From assembly GCF_046297895.1 (NCBI RefSeq), contig NZ_JBKBHC010000005.1:186001-250000 (forward strand): 64,000 nt of DNA, given 5' to 3'. The notes beneath the pieces were generated by a model, which was not told where the DNA came from, did no database searches, and saw only the letters and a list, made by a program, of their open reading frames with translations. Shown here one piece after another: positions 9,075 through 16,798 of this stretch. Position numbers and translations under genes: made by a program. This stretch comes from Ferrovibrio sp046297895. GTDB lineage: Bacteria; Pseudomonadota; Alphaproteobacteria; Ferrovibrionales; Ferrovibrionaceae. Each line of letters starts with the position of its first letter. Position 1 is the first letter of the stretch.

Positions 9075-10124
9075 TCAGTCGAACTGCAATTCGCCCTGGG
9101 ACACCGGCTCGAAATACTTATCGATCTCGGCATCCGACACGTCATCCAGCGTGGCCGGTTGCCATTTCGGATGATGATCCTTGTCGATGATCACGGCCCG
9201 CACGCCTTCATAGAAGTCATGCCCTTCGGCAACATGATTGCACATGCGCCATTCCAGACGCATGCAGTCGCGCAGCGAGAGGCTGCGCCCGCGCCGCAAC
9301 TGCGCAAAGGTCAGCTTCACCGAGGTCGGCGACTTTGTACGGATGATGCGTGCCTGTTCCCGGGCGAATTCGCTGCCATCTGCCTCCAGCGCCGCCATGA
9401 TTCCAGCAACGCTGCTGCCAGCAAAAAGGCGGTCGATCTGCGGTTTCATCACGGCCAGCTCTGACGGGCCAGGATCTACAACAAAGCGCGTCACCACTGC
9501 ATCCACAGCTCCCCGGTCGCCAGGCGCGGCCGCCACCAGGGCCTCTTCCAGCGCGGCCATTTTCTCGCGCGGGACGAAATGCGTGGCCACGCCCGCCGCA
9601 ATGATGTCGGCGCCCTTCAGCCGCGCGCCGGTAAGGCCGAGATAAGTGCCCAGTTCGCCCGGGCAGCGCGGCAGGAAATAGGTGCCCCCCACATCGGGAA
9701 ACAGGCCGATGCCGGTCTCAGGCATCGCGAAATGGGCGTGTTCGCTGATGATGCGATGGCTGCCATGCACCGACAGGCCAACACCGCCTCCCATGAAGAT
9801 GCCATCAATCAGGGCGATGAAAGGCTTGGGGTATTCGCCGATCAGGGTGTTGCAGCGATATTCGTCATGCCAGAAACGGCGGCGGTACTCGGCGCCATCC
9901 GCTTCACGGTCCGCCAGCTTGCGGATGTCGCCGCCGGCGCAAAAAGCCTTCTCTCCGCTGCCCTTTATGATCACGGCTTTCACCGCAGAGTCCTTTGCCC
10001 AGTCGCGCAGGTAGCGCTCCAGCGGCACGCACATGTCATGCGTCAGGGCGTTCAGGGCTTTCGGGCGGTTGAGCTGGATGGTGGCAACGCCGTTGCGAAC
10101 GGAAAACAGGATATCGTCGGTCAT
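9075..10124 (-). CDS. 3-hydroxyisobutyryl-CoA hydrolase (crotonase fold)
   Basis: 349 residues. Crotonase-type core: ATIQLNRPKALNALTHDM near 14, the oxyanion segment GSGEKAFCAGGDIRKLA, and IFMGGGVGLSVHGSHRI followed by FAMPETGIGLFPDVGGTYFLPR. The last is diagnostic of the HIBCH group (Glu and Asp catalytic residues, PDVGG). It releases free 3-hydroxyisobutyrate for the mmsB product next door. Translated between the acyl-CoA dehydrogenase and mmsB; spacing is 22 and 46 bases. Confidence 0.92.
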   Translation of the reverse strand: MTDDILFSVRNGVATIQLNRPKALNALTHDMCVPLERYLRDWAKDSAVKAVIIKGSGEKAFCAGGDIRKLADREADGAEYRRRFWHDEYRCNTLIGEYPKPFIALIDGIFMGGGVGLSVHGSHRIISEHAHFAMPETGIGLFPDVGGTYFLPRCPGELGTYLGLTGARLKGADIIAAGVATHFVPREKMAALEEALVAAAPGDRGAVDAVVTRFVVDPGPSELAVMKPQIDRLFAGSSVAGIMAALEADGSEFAREQARIIRTKSPTSVKLTFAQLRRGRSLSLRDCMRLEWRMCNHVAEGHDFYEGVRAVIIDKDHHPKWQPATLDDVSDAEIDKYFEPVSQGELQFD

Positions 10125-10146
10125 GGTGTCCTTACGGGTACGTCGA

Positions 10147-11298
10147 TCAATCGTGAAACGAGCCTGACAGTAACGCGCGGGAAATGATCACCCGCATGAT
10201 CTCGTTGGTGCCTTCCAGAATCTGGTGCACGCGCGCATCGCGCAGATAGCGTTCCACCGGATAATCCTTCAGATAGCCATAGCCGCCATGCAGCTGCAGC
10301 GCCTCGTTGCAGATGGCAAAACCGGAATCGGTGGCAAACCGTTTGGCCATGGCGCAATACATCGTCGCTTCGGGATGTTTCGCATCGAGCATTGCGGCGG
10401 CCTGGCGGATCATCAGGCGCGCAGCGGCCAGGTCGGTGGCCATGTCGGCCAGCTTGAACTGCGTGGCCTGGAAACTGGCGATGGCATTGCCGAACTGCTT
10501 GCGGTTGGCGACATACTCGCGCGTCGTGGTCAGGCAGGCCTTGGCCGCCCCCAGCGAGCACGCCCCTATGTTGATCCGTCCACCATCCAGCCCCGCCATG
10601 GCAATGCGGAACCCCTCGCCCTCGGCGCCGACCAGGTTTGCCTTCGGCACCTTGCAATCCTCGAAGATCACCATCGCCGTGGGCTGGCTGTTCCAGCCCA
10701 GCTTGCGCTCCTGCGCGCCGAATGAAAGGCCCGGCATGCCCTTCTCGACGATCACGCAGGATACGCCGCGCGCACCGGCCTCGCCCGTGCGCACCATGCA
10801 GACATAGATATCGGAACGGCCGCCGCCTGAAATGAATGCCTTGGTGCCATTCAGCACATAATGATCGCCGGCATCGACGGCCTTGGTTTGCAGGGCCGCC
10901 GCGTCGGAACCGGCATTGGGTTCGGTCAGGCAATACGACGCGAAGGTATCCATGCTGCAAAGGCCTGGCAGATAGCGCTGACGCAAGGTCTCGCTGCCAA
11001 AGCGGTCGATCATCCAGGCCGCCATGTTGTGGATCGAGATATAGGCTGCCGTGGACGTGCAGCCTGCCGCCAGTTCCTCAAAAATGATCGCGGCATCCAG
11101 CCGGCTCAGGCCCGAGCCTCCGACGTCGTCGCGCACATAGATGCCGCCGAACCCCAGTGCCGCAGCTTCCCGGAGTTCCTCGACCGGGAAATGCTTGTCC
11201 TCATCCCAACGCGCCGCATTGGGAAACATGCGGTCGGCGGCGAAACGCCGCGCGGTTTCCTGGATAGCCCGCTGATCATCGGATAACTCGAACAGCAT
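10147..11298 (-). CDS. Acyl-CoA dehydrogenase, probably isobutyryl-CoA dehydrogenase
   Basis: FAD enzyme, 383 residues from MLFELSDDQRAIQETARRFA at 11298. Motifs: YCLTEPNAGSDAAALQT (FAD/substrate loop), LHGGYGYLKDYPVERYLRDARVHQILEGTNEIMR at the C-terminus with the catalytic Glu region ILEGTNEIM. First gene of the operon with a CoA hydrolase and mmsB, which points to valine catabolism (isobutyryl-CoA to methacrylyl-CoA). No enoyl-CoA hydratase or mmsA is present in the operon. Substrate is inferred from context. Confidence 0.9.
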   Translation of the reverse strand: MLFELSDDQRAIQETARRFAADRMFPNAARWDEDKHFPVEELREAAALGFGGIYVRDDVGGSGLSRLDAAIIFEELAAGCTSTAAYISIHNMAAWMIDRFGSETLRQRYLPGLCSMDTFASYCLTEPNAGSDAAALQTKAVDAGDHYVLNGTKAFISGGGRSDIYVCMVRTGEAGARGVSCVIVEKGMPGLSFGAQERKLGWNSQPTAMVIFEDCKVPKANLVGAEGEGFRIAMAGLDGGRINIGACSLGAAKACLTTTREYVANRKQFGNAIASFQATQFKLADMATDLAAARLMIRQAAAMLDAKHPEATMYCAMAKRFATDSGFAICNEALQLHGGYGYLKDYPVERYLRDARVHQILEGTNEIMRVIISRALLSGSFHD

Positions 11299-11439
11299 CG
11301 CGTTTTCTCCCTTAATGCGGGTCTTAATCGCCCATCCGGCGGCCGTCAACGCTCCGGCCGCGTCGGAATCCGCTGCAGAGTCGCATGACTGCACGCTACA
11401 TGCTAGCTTCGTGCCCGCAATGATCCGTCATTCCAGCAA

Positions 11440-13686
11440 ATGCTGACACCGACCAGCCCAGCCGGTTCGCCGGCAGCCATGTCCGCGCATGGCTGGCCGC
11501 TGCGCGGTGTCGCAAACGGTCTGGCTGTCATGCTGCTGGGCATGGCTGGCCTGTTGACCTATCCGGTCATGACCGTTGGCGAACTTCTCACGATATTTCC
11601 TGGCCGCCCTGCCTTTCACGCCGACATAACCCTAGCCGCCTTGCTGGGGGGTATCGCCCTGCTGACGCGGGATCGGCTGACACTGCTGTCGCGGCTGGCC
11701 GCCATGGCCCTCGCCGTACTGTGCCTCGGCGCCTTGCTTGGCTCCCTGCAGGCCGCCGATCTCCTGCGCGTCACGGCAACCATCGACACCCTGGATACGA
11801 CGCAACGCTGGCTGGGACATATGGGCCCTGTCGTCGCGGCCGGCGGCCTGATCGGGGCCCTTCGCCTCAGCGTCAGGCCGACGGCAACCGTCACCGCCAG
11901 CAATATGCCGCTGGGCTGGATGATGGCCATGACTATGCTTGCCATCGCCACGATGCTGGCCGTGGCGGCGCTGGATGTATTCCCGCAGCAAGAACAATGG
12001 ACCGCGCATGCCGTCGCTCTTCCCGATGGCGCGGCGTTGCTGTTTCTGCTGGGCGCGGCCTGCGCGGCACGTACCTATCATCCGTCGAACGACATCTCGC
12101 CGCCCGGTTTGCTGTTTGGCCAGGCCATCGTACTGATCGGCGGCATCCTCGCCTCGTTCACGCTGTGGCAGGCCAACCTCGCCACCTCCTCTGATCGCCT
12201 GGTGCCTGCCCTGTCGCTGGCGGCCTGCCTGGTTGCCACGTACATGATCGCCGGGCTGATCACGCTGGCGGTGCGTGTGACGATCCAGCAGCGTTCCATG
12301 GCTGTCGCCCGCAGCGCCCTGCAGGCCAGCAACGACCTGTTCCAGGCCGCCGCCCGCAGCAGCCGCTTGGGAATCTGGGACTGGAATCTGGCCAGCGGCG
12401 ATCTGCTGATCGTGGCGAACTATCTGCAGAGCAGCACCGATCCTGCCCAGCTTGCGGCACGCAGCAGCATCGCGGATTTCAACAGCCTGATTCATCCTGA
12501 TGATTCTGCCCGCGTGGCCCATCAGGTGAATGACAGCCTGCGGCATGGCAGGCCCTATGAATGCGAGTTCAGAATCCGGCGTGGCGATGGGCATTACATA
12601 TGGGTGCTGGCGCGCGCCGAAGTAACCAGGAATGCCGCCGGCCGGCCCTTGCGCATGATCGGAAGCCTGGAAGACATCGACCAGATCCGCCGCCAGATGA
12701 ACGAACTGGAATGGCAGCGCCAGATGCTGGAGGAACAGTCGGTCAAACTGGCAGAGACTGCGCAGGCCCTCAAAGTCGCGCGCGACGCGGCCGAGGCCCT
12801 GCATCGCGCGAAGTCGAGCTTCCTCGCCATGATGAGCCACGAGATCCGCACACCAATGAACGGCGTGCTCGGCATGCTCAGCCTGATCCAGCGCGACGAG
12901 CAGGATGCCAGCCTGAAGCGCTATGCGGAAGTGGCCCAGCAGTCGGCCCGCGATCTGCTTGGGCTGATCGACGACATCCTCGATGTGTCCAAGCTTGAGG
13001 CTGGCAAACTGCAGATCGAATCCATCGACTTCGACCTGCGCCCGACCATCGAGAACGTACTGACCCTGCTGGCCCCGCGGGCACGTGAAAACAGCAACCG
13101 GCTGAACCTTGATATCGCCGATGATGTGCCCGATCACGTGATCGGCGATCCGCTGCGCCTGCGGCAGATACTCACCAATCTGATCGGCAACGCGCTCAAA
13201 TTCACCGAGAACGGGGATGTCACCGTAACGATCACGAACACCTCATTGCAGAGCGGCGAATTCATGCTGCACTGCGCCGTCCGCGACACCGGCATCGGCA
13301 TTGCGCCGGACCAGCAGGAAAAGCTGTTCGAGCCCTTCACCCAGGCCGATGCCTCGATGACGCGACGCTATGGCGGCACCGGCCTGGGCCTCACGATCTG
13401 TCGTCACCTTGTGCATCTGATGGGTGGCGAGATCGGTGTCGTCAGCGCGCCGGGCGCCGGATCGACGTTCTGGTTCACGATCCGGTGCCGTGAGGATATC
13501 GAACTGGCTGCCCGGCTGTCGGCCCGAGAGCAGGCGCCACTGCCTGCGCCGGCGCGTCCTCCGGCCAATGACACGACCGGCGCGAAGGCGCCCGCTGAAC
13601 TGGACCAGGGCGTCGCCGACCTGCTGGATCAACTCGATCGCCTGGCTGGACGACCGCCTCGTGACGGCGGCGTTACCGGACATTAA
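11440..13686 (+). CDS. Membrane-bound PAS sensor histidine kinase
   Basis: 748 residues. The N-terminal ~280 residues contain about seven to eight hydrophobic segments (for example LAVMLLGMAGLLTYPVM, ITLAALLGGIALL, MMAMTMLAIATMLAVAAL). A PAS/PAC module follows near 300-420 (WDWNLASGDLL, YECEFRIRRGDGHYIWV, RMIGSLEDID), then a coiled linker, HisKA with FLAMMSHEIRTPMNG (phospho-acceptor His467), and HATPase_c (N-box LTNLIGNALKFTENGD, DTGIGIAPDQQEKLFEPF, GGTGLGLTICRHLV). It stops after a ~50-residue disordered tail without a receiver domain, so it is an orthodox rather than hybrid kinase. Divergent from the valine operon; no cognate regulator is adjacent. A second ATG exists at 11479. Confidence 0.92.
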   Translation: MLTPTSPAGSPAAMSAHGWPLRGVANGLAVMLLGMAGLLTYPVMTVGELLTIFPGRPAFHADITLAALLGGIALLTRDRLTLLSRLAAMALAVLCLGALLGSLQAADLLRVTATIDTLDTTQRWLGHMGPVVAAGGLIGALRLSVRPTATVTASNMPLGWMMAMTMLAIATMLAVAALDVFPQQEQWTAHAVALPDGAALLFLLGAACAARTYHPSNDISPPGLLFGQAIVLIGGILASFTLWQANLATSSDRLVPALSLAACLVATYMIAGLITLAVRVTIQQRSMAVARSALQASNDLFQAAARSSRLGIWDWNLASGDLLIVANYLQSSTDPAQLAARSSIADFNSLIHPDDSARVAHQVNDSLRHGRPYECEFRIRRGDGHYIWVLARAEVTRNAAGRPLRMIGSLEDIDQIRRQMNELEWQRQMLEEQSVKLAETAQALKVARDAAEALHRAKSSFLAMMSHEIRTPMNGVLGMLSLIQRDEQDASLKRYAEVAQQSARDLLGLIDDILDVSKLEAGKLQIESIDFDLRPTIENVLTLLAPRARENSNRLNLDIADDVPDHVIGDPLRLRQILTNLIGNALKFTENGDVTVTITNTSLQSGEFMLHCAVRDTGIGIAPDQQEKLFEPFTQADASMTRRYGGTGLGLTICRHLVHLMGGEIGVVSAPGAGSTFWFTIRCREDIELAARLSAREQAPLPAPARPPANDTTGAKAPAELDQGVADLLDQLDRLAGRPPRDGGVTGH

Positions 13687-13737
13687 CCAGCCTGCCCGAT
13701 ACTCGTTACGTCCCAGTGCGACTTGCGAGGTCAGGCC

Positions 13738-13965
13738 ATGCTGCCGATCCATCCCGGCCTTCTGCTAGAGCAGGCGATTGCCGCCCGCGGCTCCGATCCT
13801 GATCATTTCCATCGCGAGGCGCGCATGCCGCGGAAACTGCTGCGCAAGGTCCTGAACGGCGAGCGGCCGATTTCCCTTGGCCTGGCGCTGCGCCTGGGCC
13901 GGATTTTCGGCACCTCCCCCTGGGTCTGGATTGCGTTTCAGGAGCGGTTTGATAAATCTCTCTGA
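13738..13965 (+). CDS. Solitary HigA-like XRE-family regulator
   Basis: 75 residues from the ATG at 13738, with GAGGTCAGG ahead. The sequence IHPGLLLEQAIAARG, then LLRKVLNGERPISLGLALRLG and FGTSPWVWIAFQERFD follows the HigA/VapI pattern (HPGE-L, helix-turn-helix ending in LNGRR-IS, ALRL-x-x-x-F-GTSP-x-W). No HigB-type toxin gene is visible on either side: the kinase ends 51 bases upstream and hemB begins immediately after the stop (TGA then ATG). It may have become a housekeeping DNA-binding protein, or an orphan antitoxin. Its coupling to hemB is unusual. Confidence 0.8.
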   Translation: MLPIHPGLLLEQAIAARGSDPDHFHREARMPRKLLRKVLNGERPISLGLALRLGRIFGTSPWVWIAFQERFDKSL

Positions 13966-14979
13966 ATGACCGAGAGCATCGCACCACTCCCGCCCTTCCC
14001 CGCATCCCGTCCCCGCCGCCTGCGCCGCACCGACTGGGCCCGCAGGCTGGTCGCTGAAAACCGCCTTGGCGTCGATGACCTGATCTGGCCGATCTTCGTC
14101 CATGACGGCAGCGGCAATGCCCCGATCCCGTCGATGCCCGGGGTCGAGCGCCTGAGCATCGACAATGCCGTTGCCGCCGCGAAAGAGGCCGAGGCGCTGG
14201 GCATACCGGCGATAGCCCTGTTTCCGGCCACGGACCCGAAGCTGAAGACCGACGATGGTCGCGAGGCGCATAATCCAGACAACGTGGTCTGTCGCACGGT
14301 GCGCGCCATCAAGGCCGCCACCAGCAATCTCGGCGTGCTCTGCGACGTAGCCCTCGATCCCTATACCTCGCATGGCCATGACGGGCTGCTGAAGGATGGG
14401 CAGATCCTGAACGACGAAACCGTCTCGGCGCTGGTGCAACAGGCGCTGGTTCAGGTGCGCGCGGGCTGCGACATCATCGCGCCGTCCGACATGATGGATG
14501 GCCGCATCGGCGCGATCCGCACAGCTTTGGAGCGCGAGAACCTGCAGCATGTGCAGCTCATGGCCTATGCAGCGAAATACGCCTCTGCCTTTTATGGCCC
14601 GTTTCGCGATGCAGTCGGGTCGGCCGTCAATCTGGGCCTGGGTGACAAGCGTACCTATCAGATGAACCCCGCCAACGGAGATGAGGCCCTGCGCGAGGTG
14701 GCGCTGGATATCGCCGAGGGGGCCGACATGGTGATGGTCAAGCCTGGCATGCCATATCTGGATATCTGCTGGCGCGTGAAACAGGCCTTCCGCCTGCCAA
14801 CCTATGCCTATCAGGTGTCGGGCGAATACGCGATGCTGGCCGGTGCCGCGGAACGCGGCTGGCTTGATCGCAGCCGTGTGGCGCATGAAAGCCTGCTGGC
14901 CTTCAAGCGCGCAGGTTGCGATGGCGTGTTGACCTATTTCGCCCGCGACATCGCACGCATGCTGGCCGAGGGCAAATAA
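13966..14979 (+). CDS. hemB: Delta-aminolevulinic acid dehydratase (porphobilinogen synthase)
   Basis: Condenses two 5-aminolevulinate molecules into porphobilinogen for heme and other tetrapyrroles. 337 residues. The two Schiff-base lysines are in YAAKYASAFYGPFRDA (Lys204) and VMVKPGMPYLDI (Lys259). The metal region reads DVALDPYTSHGHDG (128-140), with Asp/Ala in place of the zinc cysteines. That is the Mg/K-activated type common in alphaproteobacteria. The ATG follows the upstream HigA-like stop with no gap. Confidence 0.97.
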   Translation: MTESIAPLPPFPASRPRRLRRTDWARRLVAENRLGVDDLIWPIFVHDGSGNAPIPSMPGVERLSIDNAVAAAKEAEALGIPAIALFPATDPKLKTDDGREAHNPDNVVCRTVRAIKAATSNLGVLCDVALDPYTSHGHDGLLKDGQILNDETVSALVQQALVQVRAGCDIIAPSDMMDGRIGAIRTALERENLQHVQLMAYAAKYASAFYGPFRDAVGSAVNLGLGDKRTYQMNPANGDEALREVALDIAEGADMVMVKPGMPYLDICWRVKQAFRLPTYAYQVSGEYAMLAGAAERGWLDRSRVAHESLLAFKRAGCDGVLTYFARDIARMLAEGK

Positions 14980-15004
14980 CCCCCGGCCGATACGCCGCCT
15001 GCCG

Positions 15005-15889
15005 TCAGTGCTTCTTGGTCTTGGTTGCTTCAAGCCGGGCGATCAGGCTGGACGTGTCCCAGCGATTGCCACCCATCTGCTGCACCTCGGCATAAAACTG
15101 GTCGACCAGCGCTGTCACCGGCAGGCTGGCACCGTTGCGGCGCGCTTCCGATAGGCAGATGCCGAGATCCTTGCGCATCCAGTCGACCGCGAAGCCATAA
15201 TCGAATTTGCCTTCGATCATGGTCTTGTGGCGGTTGTCCATCTGCCAAGAGCCGGCGGCGCCTTTCGAGATCACTTCCACGGCCTTGACCAGGTCCAGGC
15301 CCGCGGCGCGCCCGAAGGCCAATGCCTCAGCCAGCCCCTGCACCAGCCCGGCGATGCAGATCTGGTTCATCATCTTGGTGAGTTGGCCGCTGCCGGGACC
15401 GCCGAGCAGGTTCTGCATCTTGGCATAGGCCTGGATCACCGGCTTGATCTTGTCGTAATCGACCGCATCGCCGCCGCACATGATGGTGAGCTGGCCGTTC
15501 TCGGCACCGGCCTGGCCGCCGGAAACCGGGGCATCGACGAAGCCAAAGCCCGAGGCTTTCGCCTTCGCATGCAACTCGCGGGCAACATCGGCCGAGGCTG
15601 TGGTGTGATCGACAAAGACCGCCCCCTTCGTCATGCCGGCAAAGGCGCCGCTGTCGCCATACACCACCGAGCGCAGATCGTCGTCGTTGCCTACGCAGGC
15701 CATGACGAACTCGGCGCCGGCGGCGGCCTCCTTCGGGCTGCTGGCCTTTTGGCCCTTGTGCTGGGTGACCCAGCGCTCGGCCTTCTCGCCGGAACGGTTC
15801 CAAACCGTGACAGAATGCCCGGCCTTCACCAGGTGCCCGGCCATGGGATAGCCCATAACGCCCAGGCCGATAAATGCCACCTTCGCCAT
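15005..15889 (-). CDS. Beta-hydroxyacid dehydrogenase, GarR/GlxR-like (2-hydroxy-3-oxopropionate reductase family)
   Basis: 294 residues, a second member of the 3-hydroxyacid dehydrogenase family in this window. Rossmann start MAKVAFIGLGVMGYPMAGHL, VDAPVSGGQAGAENGQLTIMCGG (substrate-binding motif near 118-124), GSGQLTKMMNQI with the catalytic lysine at 172, and KDLGICLSEARRNGASLPV. NRSGEK after the second beta strand suggests NADP(H) preference. It stands alone on the minus strand, convergent with hemB 25 bases away. Substrate uncertain: tartronate semialdehyde, succinic semialdehyde and 3-hydroxyisobutyrate reductases share these motifs. Confidence 0.88.
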   Translation of the reverse strand: MAKVAFIGLGVMGYPMAGHLVKAGHSVTVWNRSGEKAERWVTQHKGQKASSPKEAAAGAEFVMACVGNDDDLRSVVYGDSGAFAGMTKGAVFVDHTTASADVARELHAKAKASGFGFVDAPVSGGQAGAENGQLTIMCGGDAVDYDKIKPVIQAYAKMQNLLGGPGSGQLTKMMNQICIAGLVQGLAEALAFGRAAGLDLVKAVEVISKGAAGSWQMDNRHKTMIEGKFDYGFAVDWMRKDLGICLSEARRNGASLPVTALVDQFYAEVQQMGGNRWDTSSLIARLEATKTKKH

Positions 15890-16104
15890 CGTCTCCCCCC
15901 TAAAAAATCAATAGAAATTAAGCAGTTATGGTTAACCGCCTTGCCCGCCCAAGTTTGCACCATGCTTGCCGCTCGGGCAATCGCCAGCATTAACACTACT
16001 ACCGAGACTACTTGCAGCGCACAAACAATTACTGCTTGTAAAATCGGAGTTTTTATAGTAAATGAAAAATAGAGTTACCCTATTTGGCGTGGGAGAAGCC
16101 CATT

Positions 16105-16716
16105 ATGCCGCTCGAAACCATCGGCAGTTACGCCGTGGCGGGCAGCAGCGGTGCGATAGCCCGCGGTGCCCGTGCAGGAATTACCGACTACCCGGCATCA
16201 GCTGATGACCTTTCGGGCTTCTCGGCTTATTCGGCGCGTGGCAACAGCCGCGAAAACAGCGTCATCACCATCCCGTCGCCCTCACCCAACGTCGCGGCCT
16301 ATCTGAGTCCCTTCATCAGGCTCGACCTCGTGACCCGGCTTGCCATTGTCGAGATTCGCAACAGCGAAACCGGCGAAGTGAAGCAGCAGTATCCCAGTCC
16401 GCGCGTGGTGCGCGAATACCAGCAGAACCAGATTGAGGCATCTGAACTGCAGGCCCAGTCCCGCGGCAAGGGTCAAGAGCGCGAGGACGTGCCGGTGCAG
16501 CCGGTCACGTTCGATACGACGCAGAATGGCGGCGATGAAAGCGGCCTTCCTGCTCTGCCCCAGCAGCCTGCGGCCACAGCGCCTCAGCCTGCACCGCAGG
16601 CTCCTGCTCCTGCTCCTGCCCCCGTCGCCCCCACTCCCGTCCCCAGCGCTGCCCTGGCTGCTTTCAGCAGCGTTCAGAACACGCTGACCGGCGCGCGCGA
16701 ACTCGCCGTCGCCTGA
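16105..16716 (+). CDS. FlaG-like protein with a proline/alanine-rich tail
   Basis: 203 residues from the ATG at 16105 (MPLETIGSYAVAGSSG), preceded by GGGAGA at 16091-16096; an in-frame TTG at 16084 is less likely. The central segment FIRLDLVTRLAIVEIRNSET and GEVKQQYPSPRVVREYQ resembles FlaG/YvyC (v-D-x-x-S-x-x-x-V-x-x-I-x-D-x-x-T-G-E-V-I-x-Q-I-P). The C-terminal 60 residues are Pro/Ala/Gln-rich and probably disordered. FlaG modulates flagellar filament length, and motAB lie downstream with one gene between, so a motility role is plausible but inferred. Confidence 0.6.
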   Translation: MPLETIGSYAVAGSSGAIARGARAGITDYPASADDLSGFSAYSARGNSRENSVITIPSPSPNVAAYLSPFIRLDLVTRLAIVEIRNSETGEVKQQYPSPRVVREYQQNQIEASELQAQSRGKGQEREDVPVQPVTFDTTQNGGDESGLPALPQQPAATAPQPAPQAPAPAPAPVAPTPVPSAALAAFSSVQNTLTGARELAVA

Positions 16717-16798
16717 TAGCGGCAGGCGTCTTTTCAATCCTGCAAATCGTTTGCGAATCTGTTAAGTCTGCTCGTGTGTGCATGTCGAGCGGGGATAG

